Source: Elephas maximus indicus (taxonomy: Eukaryota > Chordata > Mammalia > Proboscidea > Elephantidae). Taken from it: a DNA stretch of 64,000 bases. How positions within the stretch are numbered: the first letter of the stretch is position 1; the number at the start of each line of letters is the position of its first letter. The translations under genes were made by a program, and so were the position numbers. Below the pieces are notes generated by a model, which was not told the DNA's origin, ran no database searches, and saw only the letters and a program-made list of their open reading frames with translations. This document shows positions 1-9,744 of the stretch, piece by piece. Location: assembly GCF_024166365.1 (NCBI RefSeq), contig NC_064826.1:21290001-21354000 (forward strand), given 5' to 3'.

Positions 1-2110
1 AAATGAGACCCCATGCTTGGGTAGGTTTCTTTCTGTCCCACCTCAGCTGGGTCCATTGCTGGGCCCATTGCTCCTACCTCTGAAGTGGGGTGGAATGGGG
101 GGGGGCAGTTTGAGAAGGTGCCAGGACAATACTAGCAGAGGTGAAGATGTGGCCACCTGGCTGGGCAGTGGGAGCCAGAGGGCCTGGGTGGATTGTCCCC
201 ACTTCCGTTGGGAGTCAGGCTCCCATCAGAACCATGTGCAGACATGGGCACCACAGCAGGCCTGTAGACAGCCAAGGCTGCCTTGCTCTACTCAGACCCA
301 AGTGGCACATGGCCATGTGCTCTGCCTGGGGATGGCACTGTTAACACTGCTTGCAGGGGTGCCCGGGTCCTGTGGTCCTGCCTAGGGCAGGGGATGAACT
401 GCAGTGTTAAAATCTGGGACCCAGCCAACGTGGCAGGGACCAAGTGGCCTTGCAATTCCTGGGCCTTAGCTGGATCTTTCCATGAATCCTACCTGCGGGA
501 GTGTGTGTGCATGCATGTCCACATGTCTGCGTGCTTGGGAATGTCAGCCTTACACGAATGACTGGCAAGTCTCCATCCAGCCCTTCTAGCTCAGGATTCA
601 AAAGAAATCAAGATATGTTCTAGTCAGTCTAGGACATGGCCTTGAATTTATTAATCCAAATCTGTATCAGAGGAGACTGTGAGGCCTTGGAGAGGGCCCC
701 AGGCTGGCTGACCCTACAGGCTCATTCAGGGGGGTGACTGAGCCAGCTCACAACAGGGGACTGGTTGGCCTAGAGGACTGGGAGGCTTTTGGTCTATAAG
801 TGTAGAAAAGAGTAGAAGGGAAGAAGCCAGCGCGTGATCACTAAGAAAAAGTCATACCAAACCCTATTAATTTCCTGTTTAAAATTTTCGATAGGGCTAA
901 TAAGATGGCTTTTCAAAAGCAATACTCTGAGACAGAATGTATCTGGATTTCAGGGAGGAGTTTGACAACATTTGTTAAGCCAAGTTGAAGAATATAGGGT
1001 GGATGATAGTAGGAGATGAAGGAGTAGTTGAAGAATGATGCCCAAAATTAACCACGAAGGAGCTCTTCAGTGGAGTGCCACAGAGCTCTGTCTCTGGCTC
1101 TGTCTCATGCTTTCTGTCTTTCTGTCCCACCTATTAAGGTTTCAGTTGAAGACAAAGATCTTAGGAGGAAATAGACCTCCATCCTAGCAAGGAGGTTTGG
1201 CAGGGGGAGGGAAAAGGAGCCTCACTGTACAAATGGTTTCCTTCTCTATTGATTTATTCTTAGAGGAATAAGATCATTTCCATCATCCAACTTGAATTGA
1301 CCAGTAACCCCTAATAGCCAGGATTAGATGTTGACCCTGGTCCCTTGCCTGGAGGGAAACCTGGCCAAAAGGAGTGGGAAAGGGGTGGGTAGAAGGTATA
1401 AATTTGTGGGGCTTCTTTCTGAGCAAAAGCCAGTTTTCCTTATTTCTACTAGAGAAACTTTTGACAAATACCTGTGTTGAGGGTGAGCAAGGGGCATGGG
1501 GAGGGATTTCCTTTTTGTCGCCACCTGGGCTGGGGAGAAGAGGGGAGCAGCAGAGCCCCTCCTGTGGCTGTTTGCTGTGGGGACCACATCAGAGACCCGG
1601 CTCCGGAGATAGCCAGGAGGAGGTGGCAGCCAGGGTGGACACACCTTGGGGAAGTGCAGGGCCACAGAGTGACTGAGACCCTGTCCACCCCTCACTACCT
1701 CCAGAGCACACACGCTTCAAGATTTCCAGATTTCCATCCAGCCAGCTCCCTCCTGCCTTGGAGGGTTGGTCTGCTGTGTGTTCAGGAGGTGAAGCCAACA
1801 CACTGGTGAGTTCCATAAGGGTCCAGCCAAGCTGGAATGCCAGATGAAAGTCAGAACGAATTTAAGACCTGCACTTGGCCCCAATTCACAGTAGCACTTA
1901 TGTGACCCCATGTGTGGAGAAGATTCCTCTTATTGACTGTGAGTTCGCTGGAAGTCACAATGTGTGTGGCTGCCAAAAACTCAGCACAGGCTCAGATGTG
2001 GTGACAGTGGCCACAACAGAGGGAAAGGCACTCTGTGAGGCTAATGTATCGCATCCATCAGCAGCTTATTCATTCATCAGCTGATAGACAATGGGGTTGT
2101 TTCTAGTTTG
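1..2110. other. Intergenic, no supportable gene
   Basis: Non-coding sequence upstream of OPN1SW. The human order would place CCDC136 beyond this side, but no exon of it can be recognised. ORFs up to 129 aa overlap on both strands and lack similarity to anything I know. Confidence 0.5.
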
Positions 2111-2215
2111 GGCTATTATGAATAAAACTAATGGAAACATTCATGTATAGGTTTTTGCGTAAACATGTGTTTTCATTTCTTTTGGAGTTACCCAAGAATG
2201 GGCTTACCGGGTTGT

Positions 2216-2376
2216 ATGGTTGTTGTCATTAGTTGCCTTCGAGTCGATTCAGACTCATGGCAACCCCAGGTGTGCAGGGTAGAACTGCTTCATAGGGTTT
2301 TCAAGACTGTGGCTTTTTGGAAGCAGATTACCAGGACTGCCTTTCCAGGCTCCTCTAGGTGGGTTTGGATTCCTGG
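2216..2376 (-). repeat. AfroSINE
   Basis: AfroSINEs are tRNA-derived SINEs of Afrotheria. On plus, a minus copy reads from the tail (CATTGCCGTCAAGTCGATTC-like) through GACTCATAGCGACCC and CATAGGGTTTTCAAG to the head (ACCACCAGGGCTCC). Here the head is missing and the copy is diverged (GAGTCGATTCAGACTCATGG at 2240). Confidence 0.85.
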
Positions 2377-2665
2377 TTGAATGGCAAGTATGGGTTTAAC
2401 TTTTTAAAAAAGTTAAACACATAAGCCAAGGTCACCAATATTTTCTCTTGTGGTTTCCTCTGCAAGTTTTATAATTTTGACGCTTACATTTAAGTCTGCA
2501 ATCCATTTTGGTTTACTTTCTGTATATTGTGTGAGGTAAGGGTCAAGGTTCCCTTTTTTTCTTTTTGCCACGTGAATATCCAATCAGTTCAGCACCATTT
2601 GTAATAAGATTATTCTTTCTCTCATTGAATTACTATGGCAGGCTTGTTAAAAAATCAGTTGATGT

Positions 2666-3070
2666 TTCTCATAAAAAGACCAGACTTAATGGTCTGAGTA
2701 AGACTGGAGGGACCCTAGAAGCCATGGTCCCCAGACCCTTGGTTAGTCCAAGATTGGAACTATTCCTGAAGCCAATTCTCCAGACAGGGATTGGACTGGA
2801 CTATAAGATAGATAATGATAGTGGTGAGGGGTGAGCTTCTTGGCTCAAGTAGACACATGAGACTATGCGGGCAACTCCTGTCTGAAGGCTAGATGAGAAG
2901 GAAGAGGAGGACAGGAGCTGGCTGAGTGGAAACGGGGAATACAGGGTAGAGAGGAGGAGTGTGCTGTCTTATTAGGGGGAGAGCAGCTAAGAGTACATAG
3001 CAAGGTGTACATAACTTTTTGTATGAGAGACTGGCATGATTTGTAAACTTTTGCTTAAAGCACAATAATA
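2666..3070 (+). mobile_element. 5'-truncated L1 3' end with diverged target-site duplication
   Basis: Afrotherian L1 3' UTR from the AGACCAGACTTAATGGTCTG motif to a tail reading CTTAAAGCACAATAATAAAA. Flanked by AAAAAATCAGTTGATGT (2649-2665) and AAAAAATCCACTGATGT (3071-3087), a 17-base duplication with two or three changes. Inserted into the antisense L1 around it. Confidence 0.8.
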
Positions 3071-3301
3071 AAAAAATCCACTGATGTGTGGATCTACCTC
3101 TGGCCCTTCTTTTCTAGTCCCTTGAGCTTTATGTCTTGTTTGTTCTTTGTTAAGTTTTATATTATCTTGATTATTGTAGCTTTATAGCAGGTTTTGAAAT
3201 CAGGTAGTCTAAGCCCTCTAACTTTGCTCTTCTACTTCAAAAATGTTTTGGATATTCTAGGTTCTTGGTTTTACTTATAAGTTTTATAGTAAGCTTTTTA
3301 A

Positions 3302-3332
3302 ATGGAATCGACTCGAGGGCACTGGGGTACTG
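3302..3332 (+). repeat. AfroSINE 3'-end scrap
   Basis: About 30 bases resembling the AfroSINE tail (GGAATCGACTCGAGGGCACTG) inside the antisense L1. Too short to say whether it is an insertion or a conversion remnant. Confidence 0.5.
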
Positions 3333-4315
3333 GGTACAGAAAAAATATGCTGAATTTTGATTTGAGTTTGTGTTGAATCTGTAGAGCAATTTGGGGAGCA
3401 TCAACATCTTAATAATATTGAGTCTTGTGTTCCATATTATATAGCTCTCAACTTATTTAGGTCTTCTTTCATTTCCCTCAGCAATTTTCTGTAGTATTCA
3501 GCATAGAAATCTTATACATATTTTGTTAGATTTAACCTTAAGTATTTCATGTTTTAGATGATACTATAAAAGCTATTTTTTAATTCAATTTCTCAAAGTA
3601 TCTAGCAATACAGTTTAGTTTTGTACAATGATTTCGTATCTTTTTCAACCTTACTAAGATCACCTAGAGATTTTATGTAGATTCCTTTGGATTTTCTGTG
3701 TGACCATATCATCTCCAATAAAAGACAGCTTTATTTCTTCAAATATTTTTCTGCCCAACCCTTCTCTCCTCTACTGCTGAGTTGTTTCCAATTATATGGA
3801 TGTTAGATTGCTTGATGTGGTTCAATAAACCACCGAGGCTTTGTTCATTTTCTTTCAGTTCTTTTTCTCTTTGCAGTTTAGATCGAATAGTTTCTATTGA
3901 CCTATGCCCAGGATCCCCCCCTTTTTTTTTTTCTGCAGCAGTGTTCAATCTGCTATTCAGCCCAACCACTGAAATTTTCGTTTCTGATATTGTATTTTTA
4001 ACTTCTACAATTTCCATTTTTAAAATTGTTCCCATTTTTCTGTTTAAGAGTCTCCTCCCCTTCTCTCATTATGACCATCTGTTCCTTTAAATCTTCGAAC
4101 ATGTTTATAATAGCTACTTTGAAGTCTTTGTCTATAATCCCTTGTCTGGATCTGTTTCTATTTACTGTTTTTGCTCCTAGTTATGTGTCACATTTCCATA
4201 TCTTTTTTCTCATATCGAGTAATATTGATTGTACATTGTATATTGTAAATGTATCTGGCCAGAAGCCTGCTCCGTGTCACATTAAGATTGTCCTCCGGTG
4301 TTTTACTTATTGAAC

Positions 4316-5171
4316 TCTGGGACTGTGGGAGGCATTGAGAATGATTCATAAGAAATTGAAGAACTTATCTGAATACATTTGTATTATATCTGTGAATAAA
4401 TCACTAGCCTCAGGGAGCCAATAGTCTGCTGAGGTGGCGGAGACGATACATTCATAAGGACTGTGGTGTTGAGTGTAAGCACAGATGGAGCTTATGGCAG
4501 AGCTGGCATCACTGGGGTGGGCTTCACAGAAGAGGATTGTGAGGTAGCCTGTGAGGGCTGGGCAGGACTTGGTTGACCAGAGGAAGACTGTGGTAACTTG
4601 GACTGAGCAAATGGGAGGGGCAAGCATGAGCATGGTGTGAGCAGATCAACATCAACCTTGCTGGGGGGGGCGGTGGTGGGATCTGAGTAGGAAAGGTGCG
4701 CTTGATAGGAAATAGCCTTAGCCCAGGGATGTCCTAGCCCTCTAGGTATTGTCAGGTTGCCCCTGTCCTGTTCTGTGAAGACTGAGTTTACTAAGGTGCT
4801 CCTAGGGCACTCCCTATTCCCTGCCCCTTCCTGCAGCTTGAGGCTGGTCCCTCACCTGGCAGAGAGGCTAAGATCTCTGGAAAGGGAGACTTCGAGGGCA
4901 CCTTCCACAAAGGGGCAGATGGGGGGGGAGCAGAAACCTATAGGTGCCAGAAGACAAATGCCCTCTGTAGCGCCATTCAAAGGACAGAAGAGAAAAAAGT
5001 GGTGACCCAAATATGGGTCAGCAACTCCTAGGCCCCAGGAAGCCCACTCCTATTCACCCTAGCATCCAGCATTGCACACCCGGATTCCTTCAGCCCAATC
5101 TTTTATCCTCTGAAGAACACACAATCAGCTTTGGGGCCACAAAAGGCAGTTTAGGCGGGGGCTTGAGATCT
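4316..5171. other. Intergenic, upstream flank of OPN1SW
   Basis: Mostly unique sequence. The part at 4380-4640 has the look of an ancient degraded repeat. No gene recognised. Upstream enhancers could lie here but none is visible by motif alone. Confidence 0.4.
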
Positions 5172-5313
5172 CTAATCCCAAACTTTGTCTTGAGGAGGCT
5201 TAGGATCAGTTCTGATCCTTCAGGGAGCCCAAAAGTGGCTTTGGAGGAGGGGTTCTGTGAGGGGGAGGGGGAGGATAATCTATAAGAGGAATCAGAGTGG
5301 GTGGGGTCATCCC
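5172..5313 (+). promoter_or_regulatory. OPN1SW: OPN1SW proximal promoter with CRX-type site and TATA-like box
   Basis: CTAATCCC at 5172-5179 is a perfect CRX/OTX-type photoreceptor element. A purine-rich G tract leads to GGATAATC at 5273-5280, a degenerate CRX-like core, and TATAAGAG at 5281-5288 acts as a TATA-like box. Transcription should begin about 25 bases on, at roughly 5308-5312, so the 5' UTR would be only a few bases. Site identities are by motif reading only. Confidence 0.6.
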
Positions 5314-5671
5314 ATGAGCAAGATGTCAGGGGAGGAGGAGGAGTTTTATCTGTTCAAGAACATCTCCTCAGTGGGGCCTTGGGGTGGGCCTCAGTACCAC
5401 ATTGGCCCTGTCTGGGCCTTCCACTTACAAGCAGCTTTCATGGCCTTTGTCTTCTTTGTAGGGACACCACTCAATGCCCTAGTGCTGGTGGCCACACTTC
5501 GTTACAGAAAGTTGCGGCAGCCACTCAACTACATCCTGGTCAACATATCCCTGGGGGGCTTCCTCTCCTGCATCTTCTCTGTCTTCATTGTCTTCATCTC
5601 CAGCTGTAAGGGATACTTCATTTTTGGTCGCTATGTTTGTGCTTTGGAGGCCTTCGTGGGCTCTGTGGCAG
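5314..5671 (+). CDS. OPN1SW: OPN1SW coding exon 1 (residues 1-120, TM1 to mid-TM3)
   Basis: 358 nt, ending in phase 1 inside the Gly120 codon at a GTACTG donor. It holds the glycosylated N-terminus, TM1, TM2 and the start of TM3 with the counterion Glu112. Using an offset of +1 to bovine rhodopsin numbering, the tuning sites read F46, F49, T52, S86, I93, A114, V116 and S118. That is the ancestral UV set except at 86, 93 and 116. Open reading runs upstream to 5257, but the more upstream ATG would lie before the TATA box. Confidence 0.96.
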
Positions 5672-8600
5672 GTACTGTTGGGGAAAGGAGTTAGTGGAGG
5701 TGGTAGAGGGGAAGAGGCAAAGGACATGCTCCAGGATTGAAACCAGGCACCAGGCTGTTGGGTTGGAGAGGGCCCTAAAGAGGAGTCTAGGGGAAAGGGG
5801 TTTGATGCTTTTCTGAATATTGGGGTACGAAGCAGCCTGGACTAACAGTTTGACCAAAGTAGGATGTCTGAGTTCCAAACTATTCCAACCGTCAGTTCAA
5901 CTCTCTCTGAATCTCCGTGCTTGCTCCATCCCGGCTGCCTTCCACTCCTTCTGCCAGGCTTGGTGGGGCTCTGTCTATTCCATTACCCTCCCATTTCACC
6001 ACAGGTCTGGTAACAGGATGGTCACTGGCCTTCTTGGCCTTTGAGCGCTACATTGTCATCTGTAAGCCATTCGGCAACATCCGCTTCAGCTCCAAGCATG
6101 CACTGATGGTTGTCCTGGCTACCTGGACCATTGGTATTGGTGTCTCCATCCCACCCTTCTTTGGCTGGAGCCGGTGAGAGCACAGGGCAGTGGTGCTGAC
6201 TTAGCTAAGAGCTCAGGTTGATGTGGGTGGAAAGAAAGCTTGGCTATAATGCCTTTTAGTCTTTGACCTCTACTTTTTAAAGAGTTGGTGGAGTAGGTGA
6301 GACTGAGGGGCTGTGGGAGACAGGTGCTAAAATTTACTCTACACTTGGAACTACTATAGCCTTTTGCTGGTGAGGACAGAAAATCCTCCCTGCCTGAAGT
6401 CTTTTGGGCATCCCTGGGTTCTAAGTGGAGAACATGATCCAGGGATGTCAGCTTTCACTCCACTGATTCTTGTGGTGAGTCCTACAGGGAGCAAGTCCTT
6501 GTCCCATGGCTGAATACTTGGTCCTTTGCAGGTTCCTCCCTGAAGGCCTGCAGTGTTCCTGTGGCCCTGACTGGTACACTGTGGGCACCAAATATCGCAG
6601 CGAGTACTACACCTGGTTCCTCTTCATCTTCTGCTTCATCGTGCCCCTTTCCCTCATATGCTTCTCTTACTCCCAGCTGCTGGGGGCCCTCAGAGCTGTG
6701 AGTGGCTGTTGTGAGGGTCAAGGAGTGGGCCGTGGGGCTCCAGGTCGGGGGGAGGTGTGGGTGAGGGCTTTAGAACATAAGGTATTTGGAAATGTCCACA
6801 GTCAGGTAGAGGGGATATCTCCAAGCAGTGAAGGAAGTGGAGGTAGAGAATGATGAAATGGAATGAAAAGGTGGCTTCATCCCTATTCAAATAGGTGGAT
6901 TCTGAATGTCAAGGCGCATGTGATCCTTTTCAATGTCACAGACCAGAGAGCAGCCCCCATCCTACCACCCTCAAGGACAGAAAGCCAGACACTAGGCCAG
7001 AAGCTGGGACAGAGAGAGGCAATTAGAGTGGGCGCTCCCCGATAGAAGAGTCCAGATAATTGAGAATTGAGGGCCAGGGAGAAAAGGGACGTGATGGTCT
7101 CTCTGTGCTCTGCCCCAGGTTGCAGCTCAGCAGCAGGAGTCAGCTACCACCCAGAAGGCCGAGCGGGAGGTGAGCCGCATGGTGGTGGTGATGGTGGCAT
7201 CCTTTTGTCTTTGTTATGTGCCCTATGCTGCCTTGGCCATGTACATGGTCAACAACCGTAACCACGGGCTGGACTTAAGGCTTGTCACCATTCCTGCCTT
7301 CTTCTCCAAGAGTGCTTGTGTCTATAATCCCATCATCTACTGCTTCATGAATAAGCAGGTAAATCTTTTTCCTTACATTCCTCTTAGCTTCCACAAGACC
7401 CTACCTCCCTTCTCACCAATGACTTTAAATTCAAAGTATGGAAGGCTCTACTCAGAGGGCTCCTAGGGGGGGATAGGGAAAGGCAGAGAAACCCTTAGTA
7501 GGCTGGGAAACCAGTGGTTATGCACAGGGAAGAAGGTATGGTCATCAAGACAATAAAACCCAGGGAGGTTAGCACTTGAGCCATAGAAATCAAGTTGCTC
7601 CAAAGGGCCAGGTGAGAAGCGTATTCTCCATTTTTAAAAAAGAGTTTGAAAAACTGATAATCAAAAAAAAAAAAAAAATTTTTTTTTTTCCCCCTAAATG
7701 TCCATTCCTTCCATTTCATGAGCTTTTAATCTTTTCCAACTTCTAGCCTCCAGGAGCACATATGAAGCACAAAAATTACAACACATGTATAAATCTCTGA
7801 AATAGTTTATCATCTGAAGGCTCCAGGCGGCCTCCAATCACAAATCCTGAATCTGAGCTAATAAACCACCAAAACGCAGATGAAGCTGGGAGAGCTCCTC
7901 TTTTAGAGCAAAAATCCTGCTTTGAGAATTATTTTGTTTCCGTAATCCCAGAGATGGGTTCAAGACTACTAATTTGAAGCTTCCTGGATAGAAACAGAAT
8001 TGGCAGTCCTTTTCAGTTGGGAGTGGTTGTTCTGTGCTGTTGTCGATCTCAATTCATAGTGGCCCCATGAGACAGAATAGACTGCCCCATTGGGTTTTCT
8101 AGGCTGTCATCTTTATGGAAGTAGATCACCAGGTCTTTCTCCCGAGGAGCGTCTGGATGAGTTTCAACCACCAACCTTTGGGACTGAGCTCTTAACCGCT
8201 GCACCACCAGGGTTTCTTTCTTCTAGCAATGGTAGGGTAGATGGGCCTACCCTGGGGCCACTTTTGACAGAGCTATTACAAGGCAGCCTAGTTTGTGAGA
8301 TTCCCCAACAGTGTGGCCTCAGAGTTAGCATGAATGTTTAGGAATTACTATGGACCCACGGTAGCAAGCAGTCCTAGGCTGTTTATTCGCTGGCTTTCAA
8401 AACTGGGAGGATATATTCAAAACCGCCTGAGCACATGCTGGGTATCAGGCATTGTGGGAGGCTTTGGGGATACAAAGAATGAGACTTTTGTCCACACTTT
8501 GTGATGTTGATCTTCTCTGCGCTGGTTGGCCAAGTGGGGCTCCTCCCTCCAATTCTGTCCTTTCCTCCAGTTTCGAGGCTGCATCATGGAGATGGTGTGT

Positions 8601-8690
8601 GGGAAGTCCGTGGCAGATGAATCTGACATGTCCAGCTCCCAGAAAATGGAAGTTTCTACTGTCTCTTCTAGCCAAGTTGGCCCCAACTAA
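5314..8690 (+). CDS. OPN1SW: Short-wave-sensitive (SWS1, blue/violet) cone opsin, complete five-exon gene
   Basis: Encodes a cone visual pigment: a seven-helix GPCR that binds 11-cis-retinal and activates cone transducin in outer-segment membranes. Coding exons are 5314-5671, 6005-6173, 6532-6697, 7119-7358 and 8571-8690 (1053 nt, 350 codons plus TAA). All junctions are GT-AG and phases are consistent. Visible landmarks are the N-glycosylation site NIS at residues 16-18, the counterion Glu112 (rhodopsin 113), the Cys109-Cys186 disulfide pair, the ERY motif at 133-135, the retinal-binding Lys295 (rhodopsin 296) and NPIIY at 300-304. The start ATG 5314 is chosen because it lies just after a TATA-like box and matches the family N-terminus. 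The protein is two residues longer than the human one (extra Gly/Glu near the N-terminus). No frameshift or premature stop is seen, so the gene looks functional. Confidence 0.97.
6005..6173 (+). CDS. OPN1SW: OPN1SW coding exon 2 (residues 120-176, end of TM3 and TM4)
   Basis: 169 nt, the length usual for this opsin exon, between an ACAG acceptor and a GTGAGA donor. It starts by completing Gly120 and ends two bases into Arg176. It contains the ERY G-protein coupling motif followed by the IVICKPF stretch of intracellular loop 2, then TM4 ending in the conserved PPFFGWSR. Confidence 0.96.
6532..6697 (+). CDS. OPN1SW: OPN1SW coding exon 3 (residues 176-231, ECL2 and TM5)
   Basis: 166 nt between a TGCAG acceptor and a GTGAGT donor. 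Codes the plug-forming second extracellular loop with Cys186 in QCSCGPDWY, then TM5 ([14 protein letters not shown]). It ends in phase 0 after LGALRA. Reading continues into intron 3 without an immediate stop, but the donor is strong and exon 4 resumes in phase. Confidence 0.95.
7119..7358 (+). CDS. OPN1SW: OPN1SW coding exon 4 (residues 232-311, ICL3, TM6, TM7)
   Basis: 240 nt between a CCCCAG acceptor and a GTAAAT donor. Starts [18 protein letters not shown], the third intracellular loop used for transducin coupling. TM6 (CYVPYA) follows, then TM7 with the Schiff-base Lys295 in [14 protein letters not shown]. Phase 0 at both ends. Confidence 0.96.
8035..8216 (-). repeat. AfroSINE in OPN1SW intron 4
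   Basis: Nearly full length and antisense to the gene, from CGATCTCAATTCATAGTGG to CTGCACCACCAGGGTTTC. It lies 355 bases before exon 5. Confidence 0.9.
8571..8690 (+). CDS. OPN1SW: OPN1SW coding exon 5 (residues 312-350, C-terminal tail)
   Basis: 120 nt including the TAA stop, after a TTTCCTCCAG acceptor. Codes the short helix 8 and the Ser/Thr-rich tail, rich in likely phosphorylation sites for opsin kinases, ending QVGPN like other SWS1 pigments. Intron 4 before it (7359-8570) is the longest in the gene and holds an AfroSINE. Confidence 0.95.
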   Translation, partial: FRGCIMEMVCGKSVADESDMSSSQKMEVSTVSSSQVGPN

Positions 8691-8769
8691 GGAGCCCACA
8701 CTGGTTCATTTGCAGCAACTAGAATTTTACATTTAAGCAAGTTTTTATTTCCTCTAAAACCAAACTATT

Positions 8770-8775
8770 AATAAA
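8770..8775 (+). terminator. OPN1SW: OPN1SW poly(A) signal AATAAA
   Basis: AATAAA lies 80 bases after the stop codon, giving a short 3' UTR of about 100 nt, as expected for this gene. No better signal occurs between the stop and the converging CALU 3' end. Confidence 0.7.
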
Positions 8776-9744
8776 ACACAGAAAAAGGAAGCAGAGGGGC
8801 GGTTTGGGAATCAAGTTTTCATTTTCCTATTATTTCCTTCCTGCCCGTAGAGCTACTGCTCCCAGCTTGGATTACTTCAGACCACTCAAAGGCCATTTAA
8901 ACAATCATCAGTTTCTACTCCAAAGTGGCACCATTCAGAGCACTTGGAGAACTGATCTCTATACACAATGTAATTATAAAGTAAGGCTGATTTTATTTCA
9001 GTGTACGGATAAAACGTCTTCAGAAACATTTTTTTACTTCTGGAATCTGTTCTGAGATGACAGTATTCTGAATTAGAAAAAACTTAAACCTTAGAAACAG
9101 TGAGACATAAAAACAAAAACCTTTAGTAAGCCCCAAACATGAGTTTGAAAGATTTCTTTATGCCCTCTCTGCCAATAGTTGCTGGTCTGGGCAGGGACAG
9201 TCATTCCCCTAAGCCCCTGAGCCAGCATGAATTATTCCAGAAGCCCTCCCCCCAGTGTGGCTAAACCTTAGCTGAGTATTTCCTAAAGTTAATAGTTTAA
9301 CTTCCTACACGTACTCGAAATGAATTTGCACCTTTTAATATTTTTATTGAAGTTTATATGAAATGCTTAAAAAGCTGTTTTACCCTATATTTTATATCCT
9401 TCCACTCCCTCCAAAAGAGCCTTTCTCAAGTAAAAATCAAGAGAAATGTTTGCACCCAGGAGTGGCTGGTGTTTGATATCAGATCATTACTTAATGAGTA
9501 GCTGTGTTGCTCTCCAGTCATAGGTAGGGCCTAAGGGAAGCAGGGAAGAGCTACAGCTGGGGTGGGATGGATGCTAGATTTCAGAAATCGGAGCAAAGTA
9601 GCAGCCATCTTGGGAGAAGGTAGTAATTTCTCTGGGTTTGGTGGGAGCAGGGGAGAGTACAGTAAACCTGGAGAGCTCTCTTTCTGTGACAGTTCACAGC
9701 ACCCACACTTCTGAGCTCTTAGAAAATAAATCACACACACACCC
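8776..9744. other. Convergent intergenic spacer between OPN1SW and CALU
   Basis: About 1 kb between the two poly(A) signals, tail to tail. No gene or clear repeat. The close spacing means read-through from either gene would produce antisense to the other's 3' UTR. Confidence 0.5.

Larger units (their letters stand above)
2111..4315 (-). repeat. Old antisense L1 block, interrupted by an AfroSINE and a younger L1 3' end
   Basis: Reading the minus strand gives L1-like sequence. On plus the typical antisense phrases appear: TTACCCAAGAATGGGCTTAC, the calls about filling TTTATTTCTTC, and T-rich loop text. The block is broken by an AfroSINE at 2216-2376 and an L1 3' end at 2666-3070. No intact ORF. 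Family not assignable by eye. Confidence 0.6.

Noticed and set aside
1-5160. Search for CCDC136 exons expected beside OPN1SW by synteny
   Set aside because: No coiled-coil coding exon with splice sites could be recognised; the gene probably lies outside the window.
5257-5313. Upstream in-frame ATG extending OPN1SW by 19 residues
   Set aside because: It lies before the TATA-like box and adds a basic peptide not seen in any SWS1 opsin.
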